This document shows positions 7,988-16,947 of a DNA stretch of 64,000 bases, one piece after another; within the stretch, counting starts at the first letter, position 1; each line of letters begins with the position of its first letter. A program made the position numbers and the translations under genes. The notes beneath the pieces are model-generated. The model was not told the origin of the DNA and searched no databases. It was given only the letters and a program-made list of their open reading frames with translations. The stretch is from Paenibacillus pinihumi DSM 23905 = JCM 16419. GTDB lineage: Bacteria > Bacillota > Bacilli > Paenibacillales > Paenibacillaceae. The DNA lies in the NCBI RefSeq assembly GCF_000422505.1, contig NZ_KE383864.1, forward strand, positions 912,381 to 976,380, read 5' to 3'.

Positions 7988-9272
7988 AGTGGAACAAACA
8001 GCATCACTGCAAGGCTCTGTTAAAATTCCCGGCTCCAAGAACAGCTCGCTTGCCCTGCTTGCGGCAGCTTGCCTGTCAGATGAGCCTGTCACACTTCTTG
8101 GCATTCCAGATATTGCGGACTTAAGGGTCATCTATGAGCTGGGCGCTGAGCTGGGCCTTCAGGTTGATCGCACCCCTGCAGGAGCTGTTACACTCGATCC
8201 GAATAAAATCAGCCACACAACCCTTGATCCGGCAAAGTCCTCATCGTTCCGATCTGCTTATTATTTCGTCGGTTCCTTATTAGCGAAATTCGGCAAAGTA
8301 TCCGTCGGCTACCCTGGAGGAGACGACTTTGTCAGCCGCCCGATCGACCAGCATATCAAGGCTTTGAAAATGATGGGAGCCTCCTTTACTTTCCATGAAA
8401 ATAGATACACTGTAGAAGCCAGGGAACTGAGAGGCGCGACCATTTATTTTGATGTCGTAACAAGCGGCGCCACTATCAATATCATGCTTGCGGCAGCACG
8501 GGCAAAGGGAACGACAACGCTGCTGAATGCCGCGCGTGACCCGGAAGTCACGGACACCGCTAATTTTTTGAATCAAATGGGTGCTAAAATTGTAGGGGCC
8601 GGAACAGACACAATTCGCATCGAAGGTGTAGATTCCCTCAAAGGATGCACCTATACCGTGATACCGGACCGGTTGATTGCAGGCGCATTTTTAATGGCAG
8701 CCGGTATAACTGGCGGTTCTGTAACGGTAGAGGATATCATCCCGGAGCATCTGACTTCATGCTTGGCCAAGCTGCGTGAAATTGGCCTTGATATTCAGGA
8801 AGAAGCCACTTCAATAACGGCGCATTCTACAGGAATTCTTCGGGCTGTACGGGTAAGAACGGCCATGTATCCCGGCTTTGCTACCGACCTGCAACAGCCA
8901 TTAACAGCCTTGCTGACACAAGCGGGCGGCAGAAGCATCATCGGCGAGCGCGTCTATCCGGCGAGATTCAATCATGCTTACCAGCTCATGCGAATGGGGG
9001 CCGAGATTAAAGTCCGTTCCGGCGTTGCCCTTATTCAGGGAGGGCGGCCGCTGCATGGCGCTCTGGTTCATGCGTCAGATGTGCGGGCAGGCATTTGTCT
9101 GATTTTGGCCGGACTCTGTGCCGAAGGCACAACTACAATTGCCGGGGTACAGCATATTGAGCGGGGTTATGAAGATGTGGTTGGTTCTTTCCGTGCACTT
9201 GGGGCACGGATAGGCATATATGAATCCGCTTCGCTTCCAGGCGTAAATTCAGCAATCCAGCAGTGTAATTAA
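7974..9272 (+). CDS. murA: MurA-like UDP-GlcNAc enolpyruvyl transferase with Asp at the catalytic Cys position
   Basis: 432 residues, typical MurA length, two-lobed EPSP-synthase fold. MurA transfers enolpyruvate from PEP to UDP-GlcNAc, the first committed step of peptidoglycan synthesis. Conserved active-site residues include Lys22-Asn23 (PGSKNSSL), Arg93, Arg122 (SRPIDQH), the Asp in YPGFATDLQQ and the Arg in HIERGYED. The loop normally reading PGGC reads PGGDDFVSRPID, so Cys115 of E. coli MurA corresponds to Asp117 here (codon 8322-8324). Natural Cys-to-Asp enzymes are known to be active and fosfomycin-resistant. Coupling to a DeoR regulator, rather than a wall operon, hints at a specialised second MurA or another enolpyruvyl acceptor. 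The ATG at 7974 follows GAAGGAG. Confidence 0.85.
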   Translation: MKAIKVEQTASLQGSVKIPGSKNSSLALLAAACLSDEPVTLLGIPDIADLRVIYELGAELGLQVDRTPAGAVTLDPNKISHTTLDPAKSSSFRSAYYFVGSLLAKFGKVSVGYPGGDDFVSRPIDQHIKALKMMGASFTFHENRYTVEARELRGATIYFDVVTSGATINIMLAAARAKGTTTLLNAARDPEVTDTANFLNQMGAKIVGAGTDTIRIEGVDSLKGCTYTVIPDRLIAGAFLMAAGITGGSVTVEDIIPEHLTSCLAKLREIGLDIQEEATSITAHSTGILRAVRVRTAMYPGFATDLQQPLTALLTQAGGRSIIGERVYPARFNHAYQLMRMGAEIKVRSGVALIQGGRPLHGALVHASDVRAGICLILAGLCAEGTTTIAGVQHIERGYEDVVGSFRALGARIGIYESASLPGVNSAIQQCN

Positions 9273-9287
9273 CTAAATGTCAAAACA

Positions 9288-9340
9288 AAGAAGCGAAGTT
9301 CCGTGAAGCCCTCCGGCTCCGCGAAACTTCGCTTCTTTTT
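9288..9340 (+). terminator. Rho-independent terminator after the murA-like gene
   Basis: AGAAGCGAAGTT pairs with AACTTCGCTTCT at 9325-9336, followed by a run of T. It lies 16 bases after the stop codon. The stem has an A run on its far side, so it may also stop transcripts from the right. Confidence 0.85.
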
Positions 9341-9419
9341 CAACTCACGCTGTTCATATGGCGTAATTCCCGGCGCGATGGCACGGTACACAAAGCAGAA
9401 CCATCTTACGCAGCCTTTA

Positions 9420-10112
9420 TCAGTCCACCGACAACAAATGCTCGATGAATCCCCCTATTTCCCGCTCACGATCGACAAAGTGAATCTCCAAAATCCAGTC
9501 TCTCAACAGGCCGTTCTTGTCCGGGTCACGCATCGGAATATGGTTATCCGGGTGAATATAATTGTCAACCTCTTCGCCTTGCACGACTTCATGGGGAAAC
9601 TCGCCGATCAGATGGCCGGCATGAATATTCCCGAATTCCCAGTCATACTTGCGGGCAAGCTCGCACACATAGGCGTACAGCTCGCTGCCTGTAATATCCG
9701 GCTTGGATTTGAAATAAGCTTTGCCTTCCTCCCACGCCCGGGCGATATCATCACGCAGTTTGTGCTTGGCCGGGTCCTCTCCAAGGACATAGGTCCGGCC
9801 AAAGTCTGCTTCCCAATCCTCAAAGATCGGTCCAAAATCCAGGAATACGATATCGTCCTCGGTTACCATCAGATCCGGCGGGTTCTCATTATAGGGATGC
9901 AGCGTGTTTTTCCCTGCACGTACAATCCGCTTATGCCAATATTTCTTAATACCAAACATTTCAAAGGCCAAATTGTATATGTCACGGTTGATCTGTTTCT
10001 CAGTCACCCCGCTGCGAATGATGCCCTTATCTTCAATAGCCTTGAACAATTCCCGCGCCTTGCTCTCCGCCTCGCGAAGCGAAGCGTAACGTTTCTCTAA
10101 TGATGCTTCCAA
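9420..10112 (-). CDS. M24-family metallopeptidase (Xaa-Pro aminopeptidase-like)
   Basis: About 230 residues, consisting only of the pita-bread catalytic domain, without the N-terminal creatinase lobe. Metal ligands expected for the family are visible: Asp in IVFLDFGP, Asp in EADFGRTY, His in NIHAGHLIGEF, Glu in ILEIHFVD and a final Glu in GGFIEHLL. Members cleave N-terminal residues or are inactive binding proteins. I choose the TTG at 10112 (MEASLEKRYAS), preceded by AGGAGAG at nine bases; a TTG at 10130 would place that site inside the gene. Monocistronic, convergent with the murA-like gene. Substrate unknown. Confidence 0.78.
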   Translation of the reverse strand: MEASLEKRYASLREAESKARELFKAIEDKGIIRSGVTEKQINRDIYNLAFEMFGIKKYWHKRIVRAGKNTLHPYNENPPDLMVTEDDIVFLDFGPIFEDWEADFGRTYVLGEDPAKHKLRDDIARAWEEGKAYFKSKPDITGSELYAYVCELARKYDWEFGNIHAGHLIGEFPHEVVQGEEVDNYIHPDNHIPMRDPDKNGLLRDWILEIHFVDREREIGGFIEHLLSVD

Positions 10113-10249
10113 TTCCCCACTCTCCTGCAATCAAATTCTGTCTCAACTCTATTATATGGAAAACAGCCATGCTTTCCAACTTTCAACAAAATTCCTTTTC
10201 TGGAATGCCAATCTTAAAAAAACACACCTGATCCCCTAAGTTCACCACA

Positions 10250-10278
10250 TTGAAAGGGGTTCCAAATACCCACATAAT
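10250..10278 (+). promoter_or_regulatory. Candidate promoter for the first sugar ABC operon
   Basis: TTGAAA at 10250-10255 and CATAAT at 10273-10278 with a 17-base spacer, 54 bases before the binding-protein start. A CCCCT/AGGGG inverted repeat straddles the -35 and may be an operator. Confidence 0.5.
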
Positions 10279-10331
10279 AGGAGATGCGGCACAGATCGTT
10301 CATAAATCATTCAAATCTAAGGGGGATTGAA

Positions 10332-11672
10332 ATGACAACGATGAAGAGAATACTGAAACTGGCATTAACCGGCACACTGGCGCTTAGCCTTGCGGCATGC
10401 GGAGCAGCCAACAAACCTGCGACTACGGGCGGCACAGAGGGTGAAGGTGCTAAAGAGACAGGGAGCAAGCCCCAGAACATTACGATTACGTTCCAAAATA
10501 TTTATCCGGACCCGACTGATCCGAAGCAAGGCATGCTGAAAAAGATTGTGAAGCAGTATGAAGAAATGCATCCGAATGTCAAAATTGAGCTGGACTCCCT
10601 CAATACGGATCAGCAAAAGCTCAAGCTGAAAACCCAGGCAGCCTCCAAAGAGGTACCTGACATTACAATCGTGAACCCGGCAGCGCAGATGCAGCCATTT
10701 GTTGAAGCCGGCCTGCTTGCACCGCTTAACGACATGGTTGAGAAAAACGGCCTCAAGGATACGTTTCAGGAAGGCATTCTGGACTGGTACACCTTCGATG
10801 GCAACCTGTATGCCCTTTCTGACGGCAACAATATCGGCCTTGTCTATTACAACAAGGAATTGTTCGAGCAAGGCGGCGTAGAAGTGCCGACTACCTTCGA
10901 AGAAATGATTGAAGTTGTAAAAGCTCTGAAGGCCAAAGGAATCCAGCCAATGGCGATCGGGGAGAAGGACACCTGGACCGGTTCCTTCCTGTTCATGAAC
11001 ATGCTGCTTCGTACGAACGGCCCCGGCTTCCTGCAGCAAGTAGTTGACGGCAGCAAAACCTTTGAAGATCCGGCGTTCATTGAAGCGGTTGACGCCTTCC
11101 AAAACCTCGTTCAAGCCGGTGCATTCCAGGAGGGCGCGACTTCCTTCGACTATAATGCGGGCGAGAACCTGTTCAAGACCGGCAAAGCAGCCATGTACTA
11201 CATGGGAAGCTGGGCTACAGGCGGTATCGAAGCATCTTCTGTAGACGGCAAGGTAGGCGTATTCAAGTTCCCGACCATCAACGGCAAAGGCAATCCGGAT
11301 GAATTCATGCTTGCACCAGGGAGCGCATTCGCAATTTCCGCCAACAGCAAGCATTTGGAGGAGACCAAGGACTTCCTGAACTATTTCATGCTGAACTTCC
11401 CGAAAGAAGCCTTCGAAGTGAGAGGCGCAGTCGGTATTGCCCAGAAGGTGGACGGCGACTTTAAAGCGGCGGGCTACTCGGATATGGCGATGGAGGTCCT
11501 CTCGATGTTCAAGGATGTAAAAGGCGGAGACATTGCATTCGACAACACGATGAATTCCGGAACTGCACAAGTGCATCTGACCAGTATCCAGAACCTGTTT
11601 GTGCAGAAGAAAGATCCCGCTGAAGTGGCCAAAGAGCATCAGGACGGTTACGAGTCCAACATTAAAAAATAA
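10332..11672 (+). CDS. Carbohydrate ABC transporter substrate-binding lipoprotein (family 1)
   Basis: 446 residues of the maltose/multiple-sugar binding-protein type. A signal peptide ends in lipobox LSLAAC, then a low-complexity linker and two lobes (ITFQNIYPDP, PDITIVNPAAQMQPFVEAG, YALSDGNNIGLVYYNKELFE, AMYYMGSWATGG). The MGSW segment and the conserved NKELFE are typical of sugar binders in this family. The chosen ATG (10332) follows AAGGGGGATTG; an earlier in-frame start lacks a site. First gene of a transporter operon that ends in two permeases, upstream of a YesM/YesN-type pair that may regulate it. The exact sugar cannot be read from sequence. Confidence 0.88.
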   Translation: MTTMKRILKLALTGTLALSLAACGAANKPATTGGTEGEGAKETGSKPQNITITFQNIYPDPTDPKQGMLKKIVKQYEEMHPNVKIELDSLNTDQQKLKLKTQAASKEVPDITIVNPAAQMQPFVEAGLLAPLNDMVEKNGLKDTFQEGILDWYTFDGNLYALSDGNNIGLVYYNKELFEQGGVEVPTTFEEMIEVVKALKAKGIQPMAIGEKDTWTGSFLFMNMLLRTNGPGFLQQVVDGSKTFEDPAFIEAVDAFQNLVQAGAFQEGATSFDYNAGENLFKTGKAAMYYMGSWATGGIEASSVDGKVGVFKFPTINGKGNPDEFMLAPGSAFAISANSKHLEETKDFLNYFMLNFPKEAFEVRGAVGIAQKVDGDFKAAGYSDMAMEVLSMFKDVKGGDIAFDNTMNSGTAQVHLTSIQNLFVQKKDPAEVAKEHQDGYESNIKK

Positions 11673-11678
11673 CGATCA

Positions 11679-11719
11679 GGGTGCGTCAGGGAGTGCATGA
11701 GTTGACTCCCTAGCGCACC
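11679..11719 (+). terminator. Intercistronic hairpin between binding protein and permease
   Basis: GGTGCG and CAGGGAGT pair with ACTCCCT and GCGCACC across a short loop, seven bases after the binding-protein stop. The stem is not followed by a long T run, so partial termination or protection from 3' decay is more likely than full termination; this pattern usually lets the binding protein be made in excess over the permeases. Confidence 0.6.
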
Positions 11720-11740
11720 TTCATTTGGGAGGCGCGAGAG

Positions 11741-12631
11741 ATGAAGGTATTAAGAGTCTCCAAGCTGACGATAGCACTGTTCGTGCTGCCGTGTTTGCTG
11801 CTCTATATCTGTCTGGTCTTCGTTCCGATTCTGGTCTCTTTGTACAGCGGCCTGCTGGACTGGAACGGAATCGGCGAATCTACATTTGTCGGATTGGAAA
11901 ATTTCACAAATCTCTTTTTTAACGATAAAGTTTTCTGGCCTGCAGTCAAACGCACGCTGATGTTTGCCGTTTTCTCCATGGCGGAAATTCCGATTGCATT
12001 ATTTATTGCCATTTTGCTGAACCGTTTCATCAGACGGCCTAATTTTCTCGTATCGAGTTATTTTCTGCCGGTCATTTTGTCCGTTGTCATTATCGGACAA
12101 CTCTGGATGACCATCTACAATCCGGCGTCCATGGGCGGTATGCTCAATCAGATTCTGGAGGCATTGAACTTAAAGAGCTGGACACGCTCCTGGCTCACCG
12201 ATCCTGCTATTGCCATGTACAGCATTTATTTTGTGGCACTGTGGCAGTACCTGGGCTACCACACGCTGATTCAATTTACCGGTATTCAGAATATCCCCGC
12301 AGACCTGTATGAAGCGGCCAAAATAGATGGAGCCGAAGGCTTGAAAGCGGACTGGCATATCACCTTTCCGATGAATATTCCGATCTTCAAAATTTCCATC
12401 GTTCTTGCCTTTATCGGCTCTCTGCAAGCATTCGACATGATTATGGTCATGACCGGCGGCGGCCCCGCCAATGCAACCGACGTGATCGCGACCCATATGT
12501 ACAATATGTCCTTCAAATCGATGAAATACGGCTATGGCAGCTCGATTGCCGCATTCCTCGTCGGCGTTTGCCTGGTCGCAACCATTATTATCAATTATCT
12601 GTTCAACCGTCTCGAACGGAAATATTCTTAA
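11741..12631 (+). CDS. Sugar ABC transporter permease, UgpA/LacF type
   Basis: 296 residues with six membrane segments. The ATPase-docking EAA loop is seen as YEAAKIDGAEGLKADWHITF near residue 190, ending in FPMNIP. The N-terminal segment LPCLLLYICLVFVPILVSL and the YSGLLDWN motif are typical of the first of the two permeases in CUT1 importers. ATG at 11741 follows TGGGAGGCG. It works as a heterodimer with the next gene product. No ATPase gene is present in the operon. Confidence 0.9.
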   Translation: MKVLRVSKLTIALFVLPCLLLYICLVFVPILVSLYSGLLDWNGIGESTFVGLENFTNLFFNDKVFWPAVKRTLMFAVFSMAEIPIALFIAILLNRFIRRPNFLVSSYFLPVILSVVIIGQLWMTIYNPASMGGMLNQILEALNLKSWTRSWLTDPAIAMYSIYFVALWQYLGYHTLIQFTGIQNIPADLYEAAKIDGAEGLKADWHITFPMNIPIFKISIVLAFIGSLQAFDMIMVMTGGGPANATDVIATHMYNMSFKSMKYGYGSSIAAFLVGVCLVATIIINYLFNRLERKYS

Positions 12632-12649
12632 GAGAGGAGGATACAAGTT

Positions 12650-13528
12650 ATGAAATCAAACCTGAGTACCGTCTCCCGGTCGGCAACTGTTCACACGAAA
12701 CCGCGTTTCTCCATTGCCAAACCGCTGGTCTACCTGTTGCTGGGCATTCTGTTCGTTACCCAGCTGTATCCTCTGATCTGGCTGGGCATATATTCACTCA
12801 AGAACAACGAAGAGATTTTATCCGGGTCGTTTTTTTCGCTGCCGGCAGTGCCACAGTGGGTCAACTTCCAAAATGCGATTGAGGCGGGGAATTATTTCCG
12901 GTACCTGTCCAACAGCGTTTTCGTCACGACGGTGACCATGGCCTGTGTATTGCTGCTCAGTTCACTGGTCGCATTCGCAATCAGCCGGTTCCGTTGGCGC
13001 TATGGCCAGATCGTCATGCTCGTCTTCCTGGTCGGAATGATGATCCCGATGCAGGCAACCCTGCTGCCGCTGATGATTATTTTCAAAAACCTGAGCCTGT
13101 TGAATACCCATGCGTCTATCATTTTGCCGTATATCGCATTCCAGACGCCGATTGCCGTCTTCATTTTGAGCGGATTCATGAAGTCGATTCCCAATGAAAT
13201 TGAAGAATCAGCCATTATTGACGGCGCAGGCATCTTCCGGATTTTCAGAAGCATCATTATGCCGGTTTCCATACCACCGATGATGACCGTCTGTATTTTG
13301 ACCTTCATTAATATATGGAATGAGTACATTTTGGCAGCAACCTTTATTTCCTCCGAGCGGCTCAAGACGCTTCCATTCGGGGTATACAGCTTCGTCAGCC
13401 AGTATTCGGTCAATTATGGGGCCATCGGTGCTTTCCTCGTGCTCGGCGCGCTGCCGGTCATCCTGATTTACTTCCTCCTCGCTGACAAAATTACGAAAGG
13501 TATGGTCGCCGGAGCAGTCAAAGGTTAA
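12650..13528 (+). CDS. Sugar ABC transporter permease, UgpE/LacG type
   Basis: 292 residues, six membrane segments, second inner-membrane subunit of a CUT1 importer. The EAA motif reads EIEESAIIDGAGIFRIFRSI near residue 185. The family-typical start of the transporter core LLGILFVTQLYPLIWLGIYS and the C-terminal KGMVAGAVKG are visible. GAGAGGAGG precedes the ATG. Only 18 bases separate it from the preceding permease. A terminator-like stem follows at 13559. Confidence 0.9.
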   Translation: MKSNLSTVSRSATVHTKPRFSIAKPLVYLLLGILFVTQLYPLIWLGIYSLKNNEEILSGSFFSLPAVPQWVNFQNAIEAGNYFRYLSNSVFVTTVTMACVLLLSSLVAFAISRFRWRYGQIVMLVFLVGMMIPMQATLLPLMIIFKNLSLLNTHASIILPYIAFQTPIAVFILSGFMKSIPNEIEESAIIDGAGIFRIFRSIIMPVSIPPMMTVCILTFINIWNEYILAATFISSERLKTLPFGVYSFVSQYSVNYGAIGAFLVLGALPVILIYFLLADKITKGMVAGAVKG

Positions 13529-13558
13529 TGCCCTCATCCCATTTTAAGGTTGTTCAAG

Positions 13559-13603
13559 AACACGGCTGTCTTCGCTCTTTTGCTGAAGGCAGCCGTGTTT
13601 ATG
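13559..13603 (+). terminator. Terminator after the first sugar importer
   Basis: AACACGGCTG at 13559-13568 pairs with CAGCCGTGTT at 13590-13599, with additional TCTTC/GAAG pairing inside. Only a short T run follows. The 3' side (GCAGCCGTGTTT then AAATATAAGAATATG) also resembles the dispersed palindromic repeat described at 31786. Confidence 0.65.
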
Positions 13604-13694
13604 TCAAAATATAAGAATATGACTTTGCAAATACAAACATTTCCTATATTTTTAAATTAAGAGAAAAAAGGCTGCAACCACGAGGGAGGAAGGA

Positions 13695-15551
13695 ATGGCG
13701 CGTTCAAAACGAAATCACTCCATTCACGGCCGGCTGTTCTGGACATTTCTGTCCTCCACCATGCTGCTTTTGATTCTGGTCAGCGTAGTCTATTATCAGA
13801 AGACAACCGGAATTATTCATGCCAAGATCAGCGATCTGGCCGAGAAAAACGGGTCACAGACAGTCGGCCTCTTTGATCTGCTGCTGGAGGGGCATTACAG
13901 CATCACGAAATCCATCAACAGCAATTTTGAATTACTGAACCTGCTGGAGCATCGTGACAAGGAGATCAATCCGGTAGCCAGTGCCAATATGGAACGCTCA
14001 ATCACAAACATTCTCGGAGCCGTCTTCTATTCCCGCGACGACATTAACGGCATCCACATTATTACGAATCAAGGCAAAATGTACAATTATGAAAAACGCT
14101 TTGCCGGTGTAGCCGATATGGACTATGCCTCAGCCGGCTGGTACCGGCAGCTGATGGACTCCCGGGGCGAAATGGTCTGGCTGGGGCTGTCGCAAGGCTC
14201 GCTGATTAACAGCCTGCAGAAGGATTCTGTGTTTGTATTTGGACGGATGCTGTTCAATCTGACCAGCTACAAGCCAATCGGCATCGTGCTGGTCGAGACA
14301 AGTCCGGCTCCAATCATGTCTGCGCTGTCGAATGCCAGGATCAGCCCGAACAGCCGGGTCTATCTGGTCGATAACGACAGCCGTGTTGTCGCTTCGACCT
14401 GGAAGGGCGATATGCCGGAGCCTTCCTTCCAGGGACTCCCGCGTCCACAACGGAAGGAAGTCATCATCGATACGCACTCTGGAGAAATGATTGTGTCAGC
14501 CAAGACAGCCACAACCGGCTGGACGATCTTCAGCATGACACCCAAAGCGGATATCAGCGCCGAACTGATACAGACACGAATGTACCTGATTATCGTCATC
14601 GGCGCCGTCGTTCTGTTGTCTACCATATTGGCAAGCCTGATCTCGCGTACCCTCTCCTCCCCGCTCAAGTTGTTGATCCGGGAGATGAAGCAGGTGGAGC
14701 TGGGGCATTTTAAAGGCTCAGTCAACGTTAAATCCTTTGATGAGATCAACAGTCTGGTCGCTTCGTTTAACCGGATGGTGCAGCGCATGGATGAACTGAT
14801 CGAACGGATTACAGTGGCTTCCATTAGCGAGAAGAATGCTCAGCTGCAAGCGCTGCAATCTCAGGTCAATCCGCATTTTCTGTACAATACGCTGGATATG
14901 ATCTACTGGATGCTGGATGAACGGGAGAATGACCGTCTGGGACGCGTTATCCTCGCCCTCTCTCATATGTTCCGTTACAGCAGTGACTGGGAAGAAGCAG
15001 CCAAAGCGACACTAAGACAAGAGATGGATCAGATGCGCCATTATTTAACCATTATTGAAAGCAGACTGGACAGCAGAATTCATACCAACATGCATATCGC
15101 GAAGGAATGGGAGCATATTCATCTTCCAAAGATGACACTCCAGCCCATTATTGAGAATGCCGTCAAGTGCGGCCTGGAGCCGCTGGGCCGTCCAGGGACC
15201 CTTCGTGTCTATACCGAGGCAGATGAAGCCTCCAGAGAGCTTCGTGTCGTCATTGCCGACAACGGCATCGGAATTGATGAGGCAGCACTCGCCCAATTGC
15301 GGGATTTGCTTGCTGAACCCATTACACCAGGAACGGGCCGCCATTCCGGGGAACCACAGTCCTCCGACGGCACAGCCAGGAGCCGCCAGGGCATCGGATT
15401 GCCCAATGTCCATCGCAGGCTGGTGCTGATGTACGGAGAATCTTGCGGACTGCGTATTGACAGCAAGTACGGAGAAGGAACAACAGTTACCATTGTCCTG
15501 CCGCTGCCAGTGAAAGGAGGAGCAAGGCATGAATATTCTGATCGCGGATGA
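13695..15551 (+). CDS. Sensor histidine kinase, YesM family
   Basis: 618 residues: membrane segment near 15-35, an extracellular sensor of about 250 residues, second membrane segment LIIVIGAVVLLSTILASLI near 300, a HAMP linker, then the His_kinase domain with phospho-acceptor His in SQVNPHFLYNTLDM near 395 and an HATPase domain with VIADNGIGID and GIGLPNVHRRL. It autophosphorylates and passes phosphate to the next gene product. GGGAGGAAGG precedes the ATG. The response regulator start lies inside its 3' end (23-base overlap). Its place right after a sugar importer suggests it senses that importer's ligand. Confidence 0.92.
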   Translation: MARSKRNHSIHGRLFWTFLSSTMLLLILVSVVYYQKTTGIIHAKISDLAEKNGSQTVGLFDLLLEGHYSITKSINSNFELLNLLEHRDKEINPVASANMERSITNILGAVFYSRDDINGIHIITNQGKMYNYEKRFAGVADMDYASAGWYRQLMDSRGEMVWLGLSQGSLINSLQKDSVFVFGRMLFNLTSYKPIGIVLVETSPAPIMSALSNARISPNSRVYLVDNDSRVVASTWKGDMPEPSFQGLPRPQRKEVIIDTHSGEMIVSAKTATTGWTIFSMTPKADISAELIQTRMYLIIVIGAVVLLSTILASLISRTLSSPLKLLIREMKQVELGHFKGSVNVKSFDEINSLVASFNRMVQRMDELIERITVASISEKNAQLQALQSQVNPHFLYNTLDMIYWMLDERENDRLGRVILALSHMFRYSSDWEEAAKATLRQEMDQMRHYLTIIESRLDSRIHTNMHIAKEWEHIHLPKMTLQPIIENAVKCGLEPLGRPGTLRVYTEADEASRELRVVIADNGIGIDEAALAQLRDLLAEPITPGTGRHSGEPQSSDGTARSRQGIGLPNVHRRLVLMYGESCGLRIDSKYGEGTTVTIVLPLPVKGGARHEYSDRG

Positions 15552-16689
15552 TGAGACGATCATACAGGAGGGCATCAAGCGCACGCTGTCCAAACGATTC
15601 CCCGAATATCGCACCTACCTGGCCTCCAATGCCGAGGAAGCCGTTACGCTGCTGCGCAATCACCGCATTGACCTCGCGCTTACAGATATAATGATGCCGG
15701 GGATGACCGGCCTGGAGCTGATACGGCTGACACGAAGCCAATATCCCCATATTCGCTGGGTTGTCATTTCCGCTTACTCTGAGTTCTCCTATGCGCAGGA
15801 AGCGGTTAGACTGGGAGCCAAAGATTATCTGCTGAAGCCGATCGGCAAGGAAGCGCTGATCAGCATGATTGAGGAATTGGCGGCGGAGATTGGCCGCGAT
15901 GCAGAGCTGGTCCGTGAAGAGGAGAGCCTGAGTATGAACCGGAAATATGTCCGGGAGGCAGTCTTCCAGCGCTGGTCGTCCGGACTTGATATCGGGCGCT
16001 TCGATATGACGCCCCTGATGGAATGCTACCCGGATTTCCATCTGATGATGGTCAAAATGGATACGGACAAAGTTGCCCAGTTGGAGCATTTCACGATCGA
16101 GAATGTTATGAGCGAGCTGATCGAACGGTATGGCAGCGGCTTCGTTACGACACACACCAGCAAGAGCCTGCTCGGGCTTGTATCTATGCAGAATGAGCCG
16201 GAGCTGGAGAAGCTGCTTGAAGAGCTGCGAAGATATCTTGGCAAAATGCTCCGGGTCCCCTTCCAGATTCTCCATACCGGCCGCATGGATGATATTAACC
16301 AGGTTTCTGCGGAAGTACAGCGGATGCGCCAGGCATCGGAAACTCAGGTTTATGAGAATATTTCCAGCAGCGGAGATGAGCTCATTGAAGTGGCGCTGCA
16401 ATATATACGTACCCATATTCATACCGATCTGTCTCTTGAGAAGGTCGCATCTGTCGTTTATCTGAACTCTGTTTATTTGAGCCAGCTCTTCAAGCAGAAG
16501 ACCGGAGAGGGCTTCAAGGAGTATGTCATCCGGCTCCGTCTGGAACATGCCAAGCTGCTGCTGCACAATCCGACGCTCAAGCTCGCAGATATTGCCCAGC
16601 GTATCGGCTATCAAGATATCCGCCACTTCTCCCAGCTATTCCGCAAGCGCTACGGGCAGACCCCTTCGGAATTTAGAGCAAGCATGTGA
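15529..16689 (+). CDS. Response regulator with AraC-type DNA-binding domain, YesN family
   Basis: 386 residues. The N-terminal receiver has the acidic pair in IADDETII and the phospho-acceptor Asp in LALTDIMMPGMTG near residue 54, with the conserved Lys in KDYLLKPIG. A linker of about 150 residues follows, then two AraC helix-turn-helix motifs at the C-terminus (LEKVASVVYLNSVYLSQLFK and LADIAQRIGYQDIRHFSQLF). GGAGGAGC precedes the ATG, which overlaps the kinase gene. It most likely activates the importer upstream, inferred from gene order only. Confidence 0.93.
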   Translation: MNILIADDETIIQEGIKRTLSKRFPEYRTYLASNAEEAVTLLRNHRIDLALTDIMMPGMTGLELIRLTRSQYPHIRWVVISAYSEFSYAQEAVRLGAKDYLLKPIGKEALISMIEELAAEIGRDAELVREEESLSMNRKYVREAVFQRWSSGLDIGRFDMTPLMECYPDFHLMMVKMDTDKVAQLEHFTIENVMSELIERYGSGFVTTHTSKSLLGLVSMQNEPELEKLLEELRRYLGKMLRVPFQILHTGRMDDINQVSAEVQRMRQASETQVYENISSSGDELIEVALQYIRTHIHTDLSLEKVASVVYLNSVYLSQLFKQKTGEGFKEYVIRLRLEHAKLLLHNPTLKLADIAQRIGYQDIRHFSQLFRKRYGQTPSEFRASM

Positions 16690-16696
16690 GGAATAC

Positions 16697-16784
16697 AAAA
16701 GCCGCCCCCTATTTTGAAGTGAATCCAATTATGGCGTCATAAGCGCAATTGGAGATTTCATTCATTTCAAAAGGGACGGCTTTT
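16697..16784. repeat. Long imperfect hairpin, bidirectional terminator or MITE-like
   Basis: Two arms of about 35 bases, beginning AAAAGCCG and ending CGGCTTTT, pair over most of their length around a short centre; a six-base bulge and few mismatches interrupt them. The hairpin sits in the gap between the response regulator (+) and fabF (-), so it could stop both. Its length is greater than usual for a terminator. Confidence 0.6.
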
Positions 16785-16789
16785 AAGTG

Positions 16790-16947
16790 ATGAAATTGTT
16801 TGCCGTTGCTACGATCCTGCCTGTCAATATCGCTATAGGAGCCAAATCGCCATTAACCTATAACTCAACTCCGCGGTATCAACCTTGCTGGTTCTAGTGG
16901 CTGTTTCCATCCCGTTATGGGAGCTGCTCGGCCGCGGCAATGACTAA
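16790..16947 (+). pseudogene. Possible relic of a small membrane protein gene
   Basis: From 16790 one plus-strand frame reads MKLFAVATILPVNIAIG and then loses sense; another frame continues as STLLVLVAVSIPLWELLG and stops at 16945. Joined by a frameshift near 16860 the two would form a short hydrophobic protein. The family is not recognised and it could be chance; it overlaps the last bases of fabF. Confidence 0.25.

Noticed and set aside
10365-11639. Long minus-strand open frame of 424 codons
   Set aside because: Antisense shadow of the sugar-binding protein gene; no family features, no ribosome site.
15487-16626. Minus-strand open frame of 379 codons
   Set aside because: Antisense to the response regulator gene.
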